Positions 45,170 to 56,324 of a DNA stretch of 64,000 bases are shown one piece after another. The position numbers were made by a program, and so were the translations under genes. Source of the DNA: Smallanthus sonchifolius. Its lineage: Eukaryota > Streptophyta > Magnoliopsida > Asterales > Asteraceae. Under the pieces are notes generated by a model. That model made no database searches. It was not told the origin of the DNA and saw nothing but the letters and a program-made list of their open reading frames with translations. The stretch covers positions 26,840,350 through 26,904,349 of the forward strand of contig CM042030.1 in assembly GCA_023525975.1 (NCBI GenBank), given 5' to 3'. The stretch's first letter is position 1. Each line of letters opens with the position of its first letter.

Positions 45170-45445
45170 TTTATGCTCTTGATTTCTGAGTGTTTTCAGG
45201 TTTTTATGATCAATTTGAGGTGTTTTTACACTGTTTTGAAGTTTTTCTAGTTTGATCACTGTTGCATTGATTTTCGAGTACTGTTTCATAGTTTACGGGT
45301 TTGTTTGGCTGAGTTTCTCATTTTGAAGACTGGATTCACGTTCTAGAGCACTTTTGGAAGAGTTTCATCGGATTAGTTTCACTTTTCATCATTTTGATTT
45401 TTGGAGCTTTTCATCCATGGAGTTTTTCTGACTTGGATAAGAAGG

Positions 45446-45830
45446 CATCGAAACTACCGGGGGATATTCTCTGATTTAGTTATTCATCGAAACTTCTTGT
45501 CTGTACTTTTTGTCTGAAGAAGGTACCATCGAAACTACTACTTTTGTCTTTTTTCTTATCGAAACTAACCTGTGCAGATTTTCACTCGAAACTTTCATTC
45601 TCCCAAAACTATCATTTCAATCGAAACTTGTAGTTTCTGTTGGTTATCTTTGGGATTTTCTGTCAAGTCTTCTTCACCGAAAGTAGTTGTTTCGGGCACT
45701 TGTTCTTCATCGAAACTAGGAGTTTCAAGATCTATTTATCTATCAAAACTAGTAGTTTCGGTCAGCTTTTCTCAATCGAAACTAGTTGTTTCGATCATTT
45801 TTTTCACCCGAAACTAGCTACTGTTTGGAT
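45446..45830 (+). repeat. palindrome array in leader of J, before gag
   Basis: About ten copies or half copies of TCGAAACTAGTAGTTTCG, for example near 45625, 45710, 45750 and 45775-45800, end about 15 bases before the gag ATG at 45845. Confidence 0.88.
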
Positions 45831-45844
45831 TTATTTTCTGAGTT

Positions 45845-48468
45845 ATGGCATTTTCAAGCAACAAAGAATATGCTGGATGAAACAAACCACCTGTCTTGGT
45901 GTCTACTAGATACTTTGATGATTGGACCAAGAAAACGAAAACTTTCTTTCAGTTCCATGACTACACTCTTTTGTAGTCAATCACTGACGGTCCTCACAAG
46001 CCCGTTACCACTATTGCAGATGTTCAGCGTTCGAAGCTTGTGTCTGAATATGAAGAAAAGGATATTTACTTAATTGCAAGAGACAACAAGGCTTATGGAT
46101 TTATTGCTATGGATCTTCCTATGGATGTGTTCAATATATTTGTTGAGTATACTACTGCGAAAGATCTTTGGGTTCCTTTATGTACAAGGTATGAGGGAAG
46201 TGCTAAGGTTAGGGAAAGCAAGAGGGATTTGATCAAGAAGCAATATGAGATGTTTAGCAGTCTCCCTAGAGAACCCATGTCTTAGTTGATCAACCGATTA
46301 TCAAGCATTGTCTCTAAGTTAAAGGTTCTGGGAACTGAGTATCCCACTGTTGAGTTAAACAAGAAGCTGCTTGATTCACTGTCCAAGGAATGCAATATGT
46401 ACCGAATTATGATCAGGAAAACTGAGAAGCTAAGTGATTTTTCACAGCAAGAACTCTACATCATTCTGGAGTCTTATGAGTTTGAGATAAAAAGGGTGCG
46501 GTCACTCCAACTAATCAATCAAGAAACACTGCTCTTCTTGCTGGTCAAGGTTCTTCCACTTCATCCAACAAAACTACAATGGCATACTTTTAGACTGATG
46601 GCCCACCTTCAATTTTTGGAGTTCAGCCTACTACTTCATCCACCTCTCAGAAGCCAACCACTATGATCCCCGATGAGTATCTACCCATCATGACTGCCTT
46701 CATGTCATGCTATGATCCCCTGATTTCTTGAAACCTGACACCTGTCAGTTTTCAACCTGATGACTTGGAGTAGATCAACCTGGATGATTTGGAGAAAATG
46801 GATATTGATTGGTGCATGGCCATGCTGACTCTAAGGGCCAACAGACTCATCAAGAGGACTGGGATGTATAGATTCAAGCAAGGAAAGACTCTAGGATTTG
46901 ACATCAAAAAGGTGAGATGCTACAACTGTGACCAGTCGGGTCATTTTGCAAGGAGTGGCAAAGAGCCATCATCAAAGGAGCAACATGAGAAGAAGAACTC
47001 ATCTGGAAAGCAAGCTGCCGTCTCTCCCAAATCCACTACACCTTCCAGCTCAACAGCTCTGGTCTGTCAGGCTTATGGACACTATCATTGGGGAGATCAA
47101 GAAGGGGATGTTGCTGACAAGGCACTGATAGCAAACATTGCAGAAAAGGAGAAATGTGTCATGATTGAACCAGCTGAGGATCTCACCGCCGTACCAGCTG
47201 AGGTAATGTCTAGACTTTGCAATGCTAAATCTTGTTTAAATGAAATTCTAAAATATAGATTCATCAACCAGCCCTTGGTCGATCAACGAGATCACATAAA
47301 GGTGATTTATGATTTTGTGGCTAAAAATGAGAAATTATACTTAAAGAAAATTTGTGATATTTGTAGAGAAAACCGATCTTTGATTGTACAACTTACTACA
47401 CAAAAGAATAATAATCAAATTTTAATTGAAAGACTTTAAAAGTCTAAAAAGGCAAATTTTCAAGTTGAACACATGAGTATGGATCAAAAAGTTTTATTCG
47501 GGATCATTGATAACCAAATTCATAAAAAAGTCACAGAAGGCATTGGGTATAACTCACACCAACCACCGTATTCCAAGTCTGGTAGATTCGCTGATATGCC
47601 AGCTCCTCATGTTCCCACACCCTTTGTTTGCAAGTTATCTACTTATGATTATATTAAAACTTCATATTCTGATAGTTTTGCTTCCTGTGCAGAATCATAT
47701 TATGTAAGTTTCGAAGATGATTGTGATGTGAGTTCTAGTGAAGGAAATGTTTTGAATGAACTTGAGTAGGATGAATGTAATAATATGTCCGTGTCAAAAC
47801 CAGATATTTGTGAACATGTTGAAAATTTGTATCTTGGTCCTATGCCTTTTGAGCATGACAGTTTGAGAAATGACATTTCTAAGTTTAAGAATGCTTTACC
47901 TTTTTTTCCTAAATCTGTTAATGCTATGAGTTGTGTTGCAAATTTTAAAAGTGCAGGAGTTGTTGTGACTGACATTCCACAAGAAACAATGAGCAATCTG
48001 GAATTTTTCAGACTAAAGGAAGATCAAAGTCTTCAAGAAAGAAAAGTTGAAGAACCAGTTGCCTCTAGTTCTGATGCCTCAACATCACAATCATCTTCAT
48101 CATCTTGTAATGACAATTATCAGGCTAAGCCGGCGTGTGATAAAGCTTGTTTTAGTTGTGGAGAATTTAATCATGTTTTCAAGACATGTAAATTGTCTAC
48201 ATGTCGTTTCAAAGAAGAAAACGCACCGTATGTTATTCAAAATTCAGTTGAAAGTGCTTCAAATGTTTTATCTAAATCACAACATAGTAGAACTCTGCGA
48301 CGTAAAAGGATTAAAAATGCTAAAAATTGGTTGAAAAGGATTTGGAAAATTAAGAATAATGATCTTTTTGATAATACATTAAAGGAGGATTCTGACTATG
48401 ATCTCCGAAATGCATCTTGCAAAATTAAAAAGTTCCAAGTTAGCAATGGCTTGGGTATCAATGTCTAA
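45845..48468 (+). pseudogene. gag of J
   Basis: Starts ATG 45845 (MAFSSNKEYAG). The UBN2-type domain shows DLPMDVFNIFVEYTTAKDLW, RDLIKKQYEMFSSLP and NKKLLDSLSKECNMYRIM. The first zinc knuckle (about 46918) reads CYNCDQSGHFARSG, with the last Cys replaced by Gly, so it could not bind zinc normally. The second, CFSCGEFNHVFKTC (about 48150), is intact. Stops near 45878, 45973, 46283, 46726, 47437 and 47767 break the frame. Confidence 0.87.
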
Positions 48469-48504
48469 ATGATTCATTTTGTGTAGGGGCAATCGAGGAG
48501 AACT

Positions 48505-49930
48505 TGAGACAATATCTGGCATGTCAACAGTGGTTGCTCAAGACATATGACTGGTCATTTTTCTTTGTTGCAAAATTATCATCCAATAGACAGAGATTTT
48601 GTTGCCTTTGTAGGTAATCCAAGAGGAGGAAAGATTGAAGGACAAGGAACAATGTCCAAATGTGTAAACATCTTGGAGAATGTCAACTTCGTCCCACAGC
48701 TGAGGTATAATCTGATGAGTGTGTCTCAGATTTGTGATAAAGACTTTGTGCCCTCTTCAACTCCAGAGAATGTTTGATTCTGAAGCCTGGAGTGGTTATT
48801 CCCGAATACCTAATCCTCATGCGTGCCCCTCAAAGATTCAATACATACAGTCTGGATATAAATAACCCACCAGGAATCGAATCCTGCTTTCTCTCAAAAG
48901 CTTCTGAAGATGAGTCCTTTCTTTGGCACAAAAGATTAGGACACGTGAATTTCAAGACTATGAACCGCCTTGTTCGAGGAAACCTTGTCACCGGTTTACC
49001 TCTAGAAGACTTCTCACCCGTGGAACATTGTCTCTCTTGTTCCAAGGGAAAGCAACACAAATCTTCTCACAAGCCCAAAACCACTAATTCCATTGACTCT
49101 CCCATTCAATTGCTTCACATGGATCTCTTCGGGCCTGTGAGTGTCATGAGTCATGGAAGGAAATCCTACTGCTTGCTGGTAACTGATGACTTCTCTTGAT
49201 TTACTTTGGTATTCTTCCTGGCAAAGAAAGATGAGATGCAAGAGACTCTGAAGATTCATATGCTACAAATCGAGAATCTGTTTAATCTAAGTGTGAAGAC
49301 TATTCGCATTGATCATGGAACAGAGTTCAAGAATGCCATTCTAGATTCTTTCTGTGAAAGTAAGGGTATCTCTCAGCAGTTCAGTGCACCTCGTACTCCA
49401 CAACAAAATGGTGCAGCTGAACGAAGAAACCTTACGTTGATAGAAGCAGCAAGGACTATGATCGTTGATTCTAAGCTTCCTGTCATGTTTTGGGCTAAGG
49501 CAATTAATACCACGTGTTTTATTTAGAACCGAGTCCTTATTACCAAGAGCTGCAACAAGACCCCTTACGAGATTATGTACAAACGAAAGCATGTGATTGA
49601 TTTCTTCAGGAAATTTGGTTGTGTTTGCACGATGCTGAATTCTCCAGACTAGCTAAACAAGTTTGAAGCTAAAGCCGATGAATGTTATTTTCTGGGCTAT
49701 TCATCCAATCAAAGAGCATTTCGTGTTTACAACAAAAGAAGGAGAATTATGTTGTAATCCATTGATATCAACTGGTATGATAGCAATCATACAGACGCTG
49801 GAGACAGTCCTAATTGGCTTTTTGATGTCGATTCTTTGTTTAAATCATTTAATCTTCCTAAATTCACTAACATATCTGTCTCATCTAATCCTTTTATGTC
49901 TGTGAATATCGTAGGTACCTCTACTGCTTC
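48505..49930 (+). pseudogene. protease and integrase of J
   Basis: The protease motif at about 48515 reads WHVNSGCSRHMTG; the catalytic Asp is Asn. Integrase: finger WHKRLGHVNFKTMN and CLSCSKGKQHKSSH, core LLHMDLFGPVSV, IRIDHGTEFKN and GAAERRNLTLIEAARTM, then FWAKAINTTCF. Stops near 48775, 49198, 49525 and 49651 fit Gln, Arg or Trp codons changed by C-to-T or G-to-A. The tail runs into a low-complexity linker (49900-50150) with HPTDNIIGPLNVGVQTRS before RT. Confidence 0.88.
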
Positions 49931-50329
49931 AAGTTCTTCTTCGTCAAGTCAACATATGGATGTTCCTCCTACAATAGCTAATGCTGAATCCACTCAGGAC
50001 TTTTCGGACTCTGTGGAAACAAGTGAAACTGTTGAGGAAGAAACTCCTCCAATTGTGGATGTTGCTCCTCAATCCTCTACTGAAGATTCTTTTGTGGAAG
50101 AACCAGTTTTTCCTGACAACAACTTCACAAATTTGGAAGACAACCTTGAATAGGATATTATTCCACAGCTACGGGTTCACAAAGCTCATCCCACTGACAA
50201 CATCATTGGTCCACTCAACGTGGGAGTCCAAACTCGAAGTGCCACTAAAGCTATGAATGACGGTCTCTTCACTTGTTTCATTTCTCAAGTTGAACCAAAG
50301 AATATCAAAGCTGCATTACTTGAGAACAG

Positions 50330-51761
50330 TTGAGTGGAGGCCATGCAGGAAGAATTGCAGCAGTTCAACAAGTTACATGTGTGGAATCTGGTGGACCTTC
50401 CAAAGAACAAAGTCCCAATCAACACTCGTTGGGTCTTCCGTAACAAGAAGGACGAAGGGGGAATAGTGGTTTGAAATCCTGGGGGTTTTATCAAGAAGAA
50501 GGGATTGACTTTGAGGAATTCTTTGCACCAGTGGCTCGCTTAGACGCCATCAGAATGTTTGTTGCCTACGCATCTTTTATGGACTTCACAGTTCATCAAA
50601 TGGATGTCAAAAGCGCATTTCTGTAGGGAAAGGTAGAAGAAGAAGTTTATGTCAAGCAACCACTAGGTTTCATTGATCCAAACTATCATGACTGAGTTTA
50701 TAAACTAGACAAGGCATTGTACGGTCTCCATCAAGCACCTCGTTCGTGGTATGAGACGTTATCTAAGCATCAGCTTGATAATGGTTTCACACGAGGAGCA
50801 ATTGACCAAGCTTTGTTCAAGCGAAAGGATGGTGCGGATACCATTTTGGTGCAAATCTACGTTGCTGATATCATTTTTGGATCAACAAATCCTCGATTGT
50901 GTAAAGATTTTGAGGAAGTGATGCGTTCTAAGTTTGCAAGTAGATCAGTCTGAGTTGGGAATTCTCATCCATCAAGAAAAATATGTCAAAGAAATCCTGA
51001 CCAAGTTCAAAATGACCGAGTCTCATCCTTACAAGACTACCGTGGAAGTTCGACACTGTCTGTACCCTGATTTTGATGGTGAAAGCGTTGATCAACACCT
51101 CTATCGCTTGATGATAGGATCTCTCATGTATCTCACTACTAGCAGACCAGACATCATGTTCGCAGTGTGCTTGTATGCACGCTTTCCTGCTAATCCTAAA
51201 CTCTCTCATTTAATTGATGTCAAACGTATTTTAAGATATTTCAAGTACAAGCCAAAACTTGGGCTTTGGTATCCCAAAAATAACTTGTTTGATCTTCTGG
51301 CATATTCAGATTCAGACTATGGGGGATGCAATTTAGACCGAAAATCCACCTTTGGGGGTTGTCAGTTCCTTGGCAACCGCCTTGTGTCCTGGCAATGTAA
51401 GAAACATACCACCGTTTCCCAATCCACAGCCTAAGCTGAATACATTGACGCAACCCTTTGTTGTTCCCAAGTTAGGTGGATCCACCATCAAATGCTTGAT
51501 TACAGGATCACATTCCATGAGATACCCATCCTTTGTGACAACGCTGTCATTCCCCATATCACTAAAAATCACGTTCAACATTCAAAAACCAAACATATTG
51601 AGATCAAACATTACTTCATCCATGACTGTGTTGGAATGAAACATATCAAAATCGTTGAAGTCAAAACCGACAAGCAACCTGCCGACATCTTTACAAAAGC
51701 CTTTGATTCTGCCATATTTGAAAAATTGGTGGAGATGCTCGGCATGCTCAACTTTCTGTAA
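50330..51761 (+). pseudogene. reverse transcriptase and RNase H of J
   Basis: RT: INTRWVFRNKKDEGG, FAPVARLDAIRMF, HQMDVKSAFL, YKLDKALYGLHQAPRSWYE. The catalytic box at about 50857 reads YVADIIFGST, with Asp of YVDD replaced by Ala, which would abolish catalysis. A deletion at 50940 joins RT to the connection region. RNase H: MIGSLMYLTTSRPDIMFAV, AYSDSDYGGCNLDRKST, CKKHTTVSQSTA, HSKTKHIEIKHYFI, PADIFTKAFDSAIF. Stops occur near 50474, 50624, 50696 and 51432. Confidence 0.9.
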
Positions 51762-52261
51762 CCGTTGTGTATATTGTCTTTTCTGTTTAAACTTGTTAAT
51801 CGGGAAGATTTCCAAAAAGATTTTATTTTATTCTATAGTTGTTTTATTTATTTTTTTGTATATAGCAAATCTTTTGGGGGAGAAATTAGAGTTTTAAGAT
51901 AAAAAGAAAAAGAATTGCTTTGTATATATTCATTTGTCTTTGAATACCTATCTTACAAGTGGCATTGAATTTTTGTTTCAGGAAATCTGATCCGACCTGG
52001 TGAGAAATGATAGAGTCTGGTCACACCTCTTGAACATGGAATGGACCATAAGCGATGATGGTTACTGAGGTATAGCCGGTAGGCCCGACATATGGTTACA
52101 ACTCTTTAGTAGTGTGAAAATCTAAATCGTGCACGTGTGTTTGAACCCATTTTTGAAACATCTAACCCATTTTAAGCTAAGAAAACTGATTCAATCAGAT
52201 ATAGGCTTACGTGTTGGATTCTGATTCATGCACTAGGTGACCGTTAAAGTAAAGAAAAATT

Positions 52262-52475
52262 ACCGCTGATGACCTCGTCTGTTTTGCTTACGCAAAGATC
52301 TCAGGTGTTCATCTTTTTCCCATCCACTTGGATGATTTGACCACGTATGTTTTGCTTACACAAAGATCTCGGGTGTTCAACCTTTTCCTATCCGCTTGGA
52401 TAATTTTACGACTTCTTCTGTTTTGGTTACGCAAAGACCTAGAATGTTTATACCTTTTAAATGTCCACTTGGATA
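52262..52475 (+). repeat. threefold direct repeat of about 72 bases
   Basis: Three imperfect copies of a unit containing TGTTTTGCTTACGCAAAGA, TCTCGGGTGTTCA, CCTTTTCCTATCC and ACTTGGAT follow each other. Confidence 0.82.
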
Positions 52476-52953
52476 TTGTTCTTTTTACAACTTCTGATAT
52501 CCAGTTAGATTTTATTTTACTTTTGGTGGTGATTTTGACTTACCAAGATGGTACCCTGGTTAACCTGTAAGAGATGATAAGATGAATACGGGTATTTCTT
52601 GAGGATTGATAGGATTTCAAAACCATTTTATTTCAATGTGTGGGGTATGCCGTGTTTCATGCTTAAATGGTACCGCTTAATCACATGAAAACATTGCACA
52701 AACAAATGTTCGGGTTTATCTTGCACAAATATTGGCTATTTTCAGGGATTCACAGTAGCTGAGAGCAAAATGAAGTGGTTCAAGGGTTTTGACCAGACAT
52801 GATCTCACGTTGGATCTTTTCCAAGGCTAAGTGTTCATATATTTTATTGTTTTTACTTTTATTTGTCAATATAAATTTCTTAATCTTCCTTATTTGCTTG
52901 TTTAAATAGTGTACATTTGAGAGTTTTCCTTTGTCTCTTTGATCAAGTATCTC

Positions 52954-53740
52954 ATGTCACCCGAAACAATATCCCCACCGAAACTACTCAAACCGCCCGA
53001 AACAACCTCCCACCTGAAACTATTTTGATTACCGAAACTAGTAGTTTTGACAGGGGCATTTTGGTCTTTCATCAAGCACATATTAAATGTCTTCATAATC
53101 ATATACCTTTTCATGCTCACTCTCACTCTCCTTCTCAGAAATCCATTTACACCTTCCATTTCACTCACAAGCTTGATTTCATCAGTCTATGTGTACAAAA
53201 TCAGTATATCTTATCTGATTCCCACATCGTCTTCTTCATCAGGTTTGATTACTCAAAGTTCTTGCTACTGTTTCATATAGCGAAGGCTAGGGTTTCGATT
53301 TACCCTTATTACGACTTAAATCGTATATTTAGGGTTGTTTCATGCTTATAATATGTTTATAAACTCACCATTGTTAAAATCTCACTCTTTTATTGTGTAT
53401 TTTTGCATACTACATCTGATACCTTGGTAAGAAGGAGTTTCAGTCCTCACAGGCTCTTTTTCTTGCCTTTTTACTTAGTTTTTTTTACGCTATTGATTTG
53501 TTTGATTTAGTCAACAAGTCTGTAGATATGTCTGTATATAACTTTTTCTTGATTATCATTGCTCTTTGTATGACTGCCTTTGATCAGGGTTTGGTATCGA
53601 AACTAATTGTTTCGAGAATATAATTTCAAATTTGATCAAGTTTTTATTACCGAAACTAGTAGTTTCGATACCCCTTGTTTGCCCGAAACTATGTAGTTTC
53701 GTTAAGTCTTTGGTCAACCGAAACTAGTACTTTCGGTCAA
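52954..53740 (+). repeat. palindrome array before aORF of J
   Basis: Two clusters (52954-53055 and 53590-53740) of CCGAAACTAGTAGTTTCG and variants. The last, ACCGAAACTAGTACTTTCGGT, lies about 65 bases before the aORF ATG at 53805. Confidence 0.88.
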
Positions 53741-53804
53741 TTGGTCTGAAATTTTTCTAAGTGTCAGGAATTCTGATATTTTGTTAACATTGTTATTTGT
53801 AGGA

Positions 53805-55556
53805 ATGGATCTTCTCTTTGTAAAGAAACACAATGTTTGTGCATTTCTAAATGCTGCTGATCCCAAGAGTGCAGACTTTGTGCCAGATCTCAACTTTCTG
53901 GCTAACTCAAACATTAGTTTCACAATAAGCCACAACCTAGCAATATTTGAATCTACTTTTAGACAGTTCTGGGCTACTTCAACAAGAGTCTCCATAAACA
54001 ATACTGAACACATCGGAGCTACCATTCATAATCAAGAAGTTCTATTTTCTGAGGCCACCATCAGAGAGGTATTGAATTTTGGTTTTAATCATGAGGCCCC
54101 TGTGGAATTTCCTAGTTTCTACATCAGAGAATGTTTCACAAGAATGGGTTACCCAGATGAGTTCAAAAGTGGGCAGATTACAAAGACATTCCTTGCCCCT
54201 CACTGGAGGCATATTGTGAATGTGTTCATTCACTACATCTCAATCAGAAAAGGTGGATTTGAGTCTGCCAATGCCATGGTGGCATATGCTATTCTTGGCT
54301 TGATCAAAGGGAGGGATTATAATTTTTGTGGTTTGGTGTTCAAACAACTTATAGAGAATCTTACTGGAAGAGTCAGAGACAAATTTCTCGTGTACCCAAA
54401 ATTTCTACAAATGATAATTAACCATATTCTACCAAATATTCAACAAGAAGGACCTATCCTTGTTCTTGATCATATGATAGCTAAGACCCTCAGTTATATT
54501 AAGAGTTCTAGTTCAAGATCGAATAGGATTGTTGTGGACATCCCACTCTTTGGGCATGTGATAGAAGAAGACGAACCAGATGTTCCTGATATAGATCCAG
54601 ATATAGAAGTTACCGAATCCTAATCTGAAGAGGAAGAAGAAGATACAAAGCAAGATCAAGGTATGAATGAAGAAGAACAAGATGTTGAAGCTGAGATAGA
54701 TGTTGAAATTCCTCATGAACCGAAAGTTGAACAGCTTATCTTGGAAGCTCCTTTCATTGATCAAATGATAGAGAATCTTGAGCCTATGATTGAAGAGCAA
54801 CCAGTTGAAAACATAGAACATGACGGACATGTTGAAGTTTAAGCAGGTGGGAAAGGTGAAGAAGAATCAAATTTAACTTTGGACGAGGGAATCTATGGTA
54901 CAAAGTATGATCAGTCAGATTAGAGTCTGAATCTGAGGAGCAGACAGACCTCCTGCATCTGCATCAAAAAGACAAGCTGATTCTGAGTCCGACTATGAAT
55001 TAGAAGAACCCCTAGCCAAGAAAATCAAGACAGGGTTGTAGTCTTTGACCTCTTCATCATGATGACTTTCTAAAACTCCAGAACACCTAACACCCATACC
55101 CTCACCCATTCATGCTTTCAACACACCACAACCTTTTCCCCAACCATCTCCACAACCTACTCCTCAACCAACACCACCTTTATCACCTGTACATGAAGCA
55201 TCACCTTATGTACCAAGAGTCAATACCTTAAGCTTGGAGATAAAGAAACTACATAATGAAATAACAAAAAGAGATGAAGTTATAGAAAGCTTAAAGATTG
55301 ATCTGAATAAATGCAAGGGAGAAGTGAAGGATCTGAAACTAGAAGTTGGTGGTTTACAAAATCAATTGCAAGTACAACAAACTCAGCTGGAGACTCAACA
55401 TAATACAATCTCACAACAGCAACAAGACCTAAAATCTGTAATTGACTTGGTAAACCAACTGAAAGCTTCTTTGGTTAAGTCATCACAAGAGGAGCCTGCT
55501 TCCACAGCTCAGGGAGAGACCACATCTGTAGGTGTAGGATCGGTGTTTACAAGTTG
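53805..55556 (+). pseudogene. accessory ORF (aORF) of J, cut by L
   Basis: The N-terminal domain is open from ATG 53805 to a stop at 54623, about 272 codons, the best preserved N-terminal domain here: KKHNVCAFLNAADPKS, STFRQFWATS, FSEATIREVLNFGFNHE, HWRHIVNVFIHYIS, GRDYNFCGLVFKQLIEN, DKFLVYPKFLQMIINHI, VDIPLFGHVIEED. An acidic middle follows (54624-54840), then a frame-shifted Pro/Gln-rich part and a coiled coil (55222-55500, KIDLNKCKGEVKDLKLEVG). The C-terminal domain is absent because L is inserted at about 55540. I chose ATG 53805 because the conserved KKHN.CA block follows five residues later. Function is unknown. Confidence 0.82.
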
Positions 55557-56267
55557 ATTCTGTTCTTAGTTGAGATTGAAGGAAACAATAACAACTAATC
55601 AATGTATACAAGTAAACAACGATAATACAAATAAATGCAAGTTGTATTAATCTTCAAGGTTTACAAGTTACAGAGAAAATACTTAGGAAGCACACTTGTA
55701 CAAATGAAAGATACAATACTATTAAAGGAACTTAGAATCAAGACATACCCTTGATTCTAAGGATCAGATCAAACACAAGCCGTTAATATTTGACCGTTAC
55801 AAGTTACACTACTATTGGTAGACAATAAAAAGACAAGTAACTAAAAGACAACTGCAGTGAAAAGACTTCTGCAATGAAAAGACAACAACAAAACTAATGT
55901 CTTCTCAGTAATCATTGCAGGACAGATCAGAAGAGTAGTATTGTCTTTTGTTCTCTGCACCAATAACATTCCTTCTGCTGATAGGTGTGTCAGTGTTGCA
56001 GCAAAAGATTTCAGTAGTAAAGTCAAAGATGCTGATGATTTGCCTATCAGCAGCATCAATGTTTGATGTTGATGAGAAGCCTATCAGCGGCAACTTTGGA
56101 CTTCAGCAGATAAGGCTACCTGCAGGAAACTTGTTAATCAGCAGGAGAACACAACTATCCGCAGCACTTAACCTTATCTGCAGTAACTTGTAAGTCAACA
56201 GTAAAATTGTGGAGTCCACATCAATCTTACTTAGAGAATTTTGTAGCCATCAGTCTTAATCTCTACA
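55540..56267 (-). repeat. 3' LTR of L
   Basis: On the minus strand it starts TGTAGAGATTAAGACTG at 56267. The other end is near 55540 and not exactly fixed. It has several CTATCAGCAGC / GCTGATAGG dyad halves (about 55975-56180) and a separate 12-base perfect inverted repeat CTTAGAATCAAG...CTTGATTCTAAG at about 55730-55762. Confidence 0.72.
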
Positions 56268-56281
56268 AACTCCCCCTAGAC
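56268..56281 (-). other. polypurine tract of L
   Basis: On the minus strand TCTAGGGGGAGTT directly precedes TGTAGAGATTAAG. Confidence 0.82.
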
Positions 56282-56324
56282 TGATGCTACCAAAACTCTC
56301 TTATTACCTTTGATGCTGAATCTT

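Larger units (their letters stand above)
51764..53780 (+). other. J spacer between RNase H and aORF
   Basis: About 2 kb without a credible gene. It contains a threefold repeat (52262-52475) and a palindrome array (52954-53740). The same kind of spacer is present in D. Confidence 0.7.
44569..55540 (+). mobile_element. copia element J (SIRE/Maximus type), cut by L
   Basis: The order is LTR, PBS, leader, gag, protease, integrase, RT, RNase H, spacer, aORF. The right end is interrupted by minus-strand element L at about 55540, so no 3' LTR is visible. Gag, RT and protease carry key-residue changes as well as stops. Confidence 0.87.
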
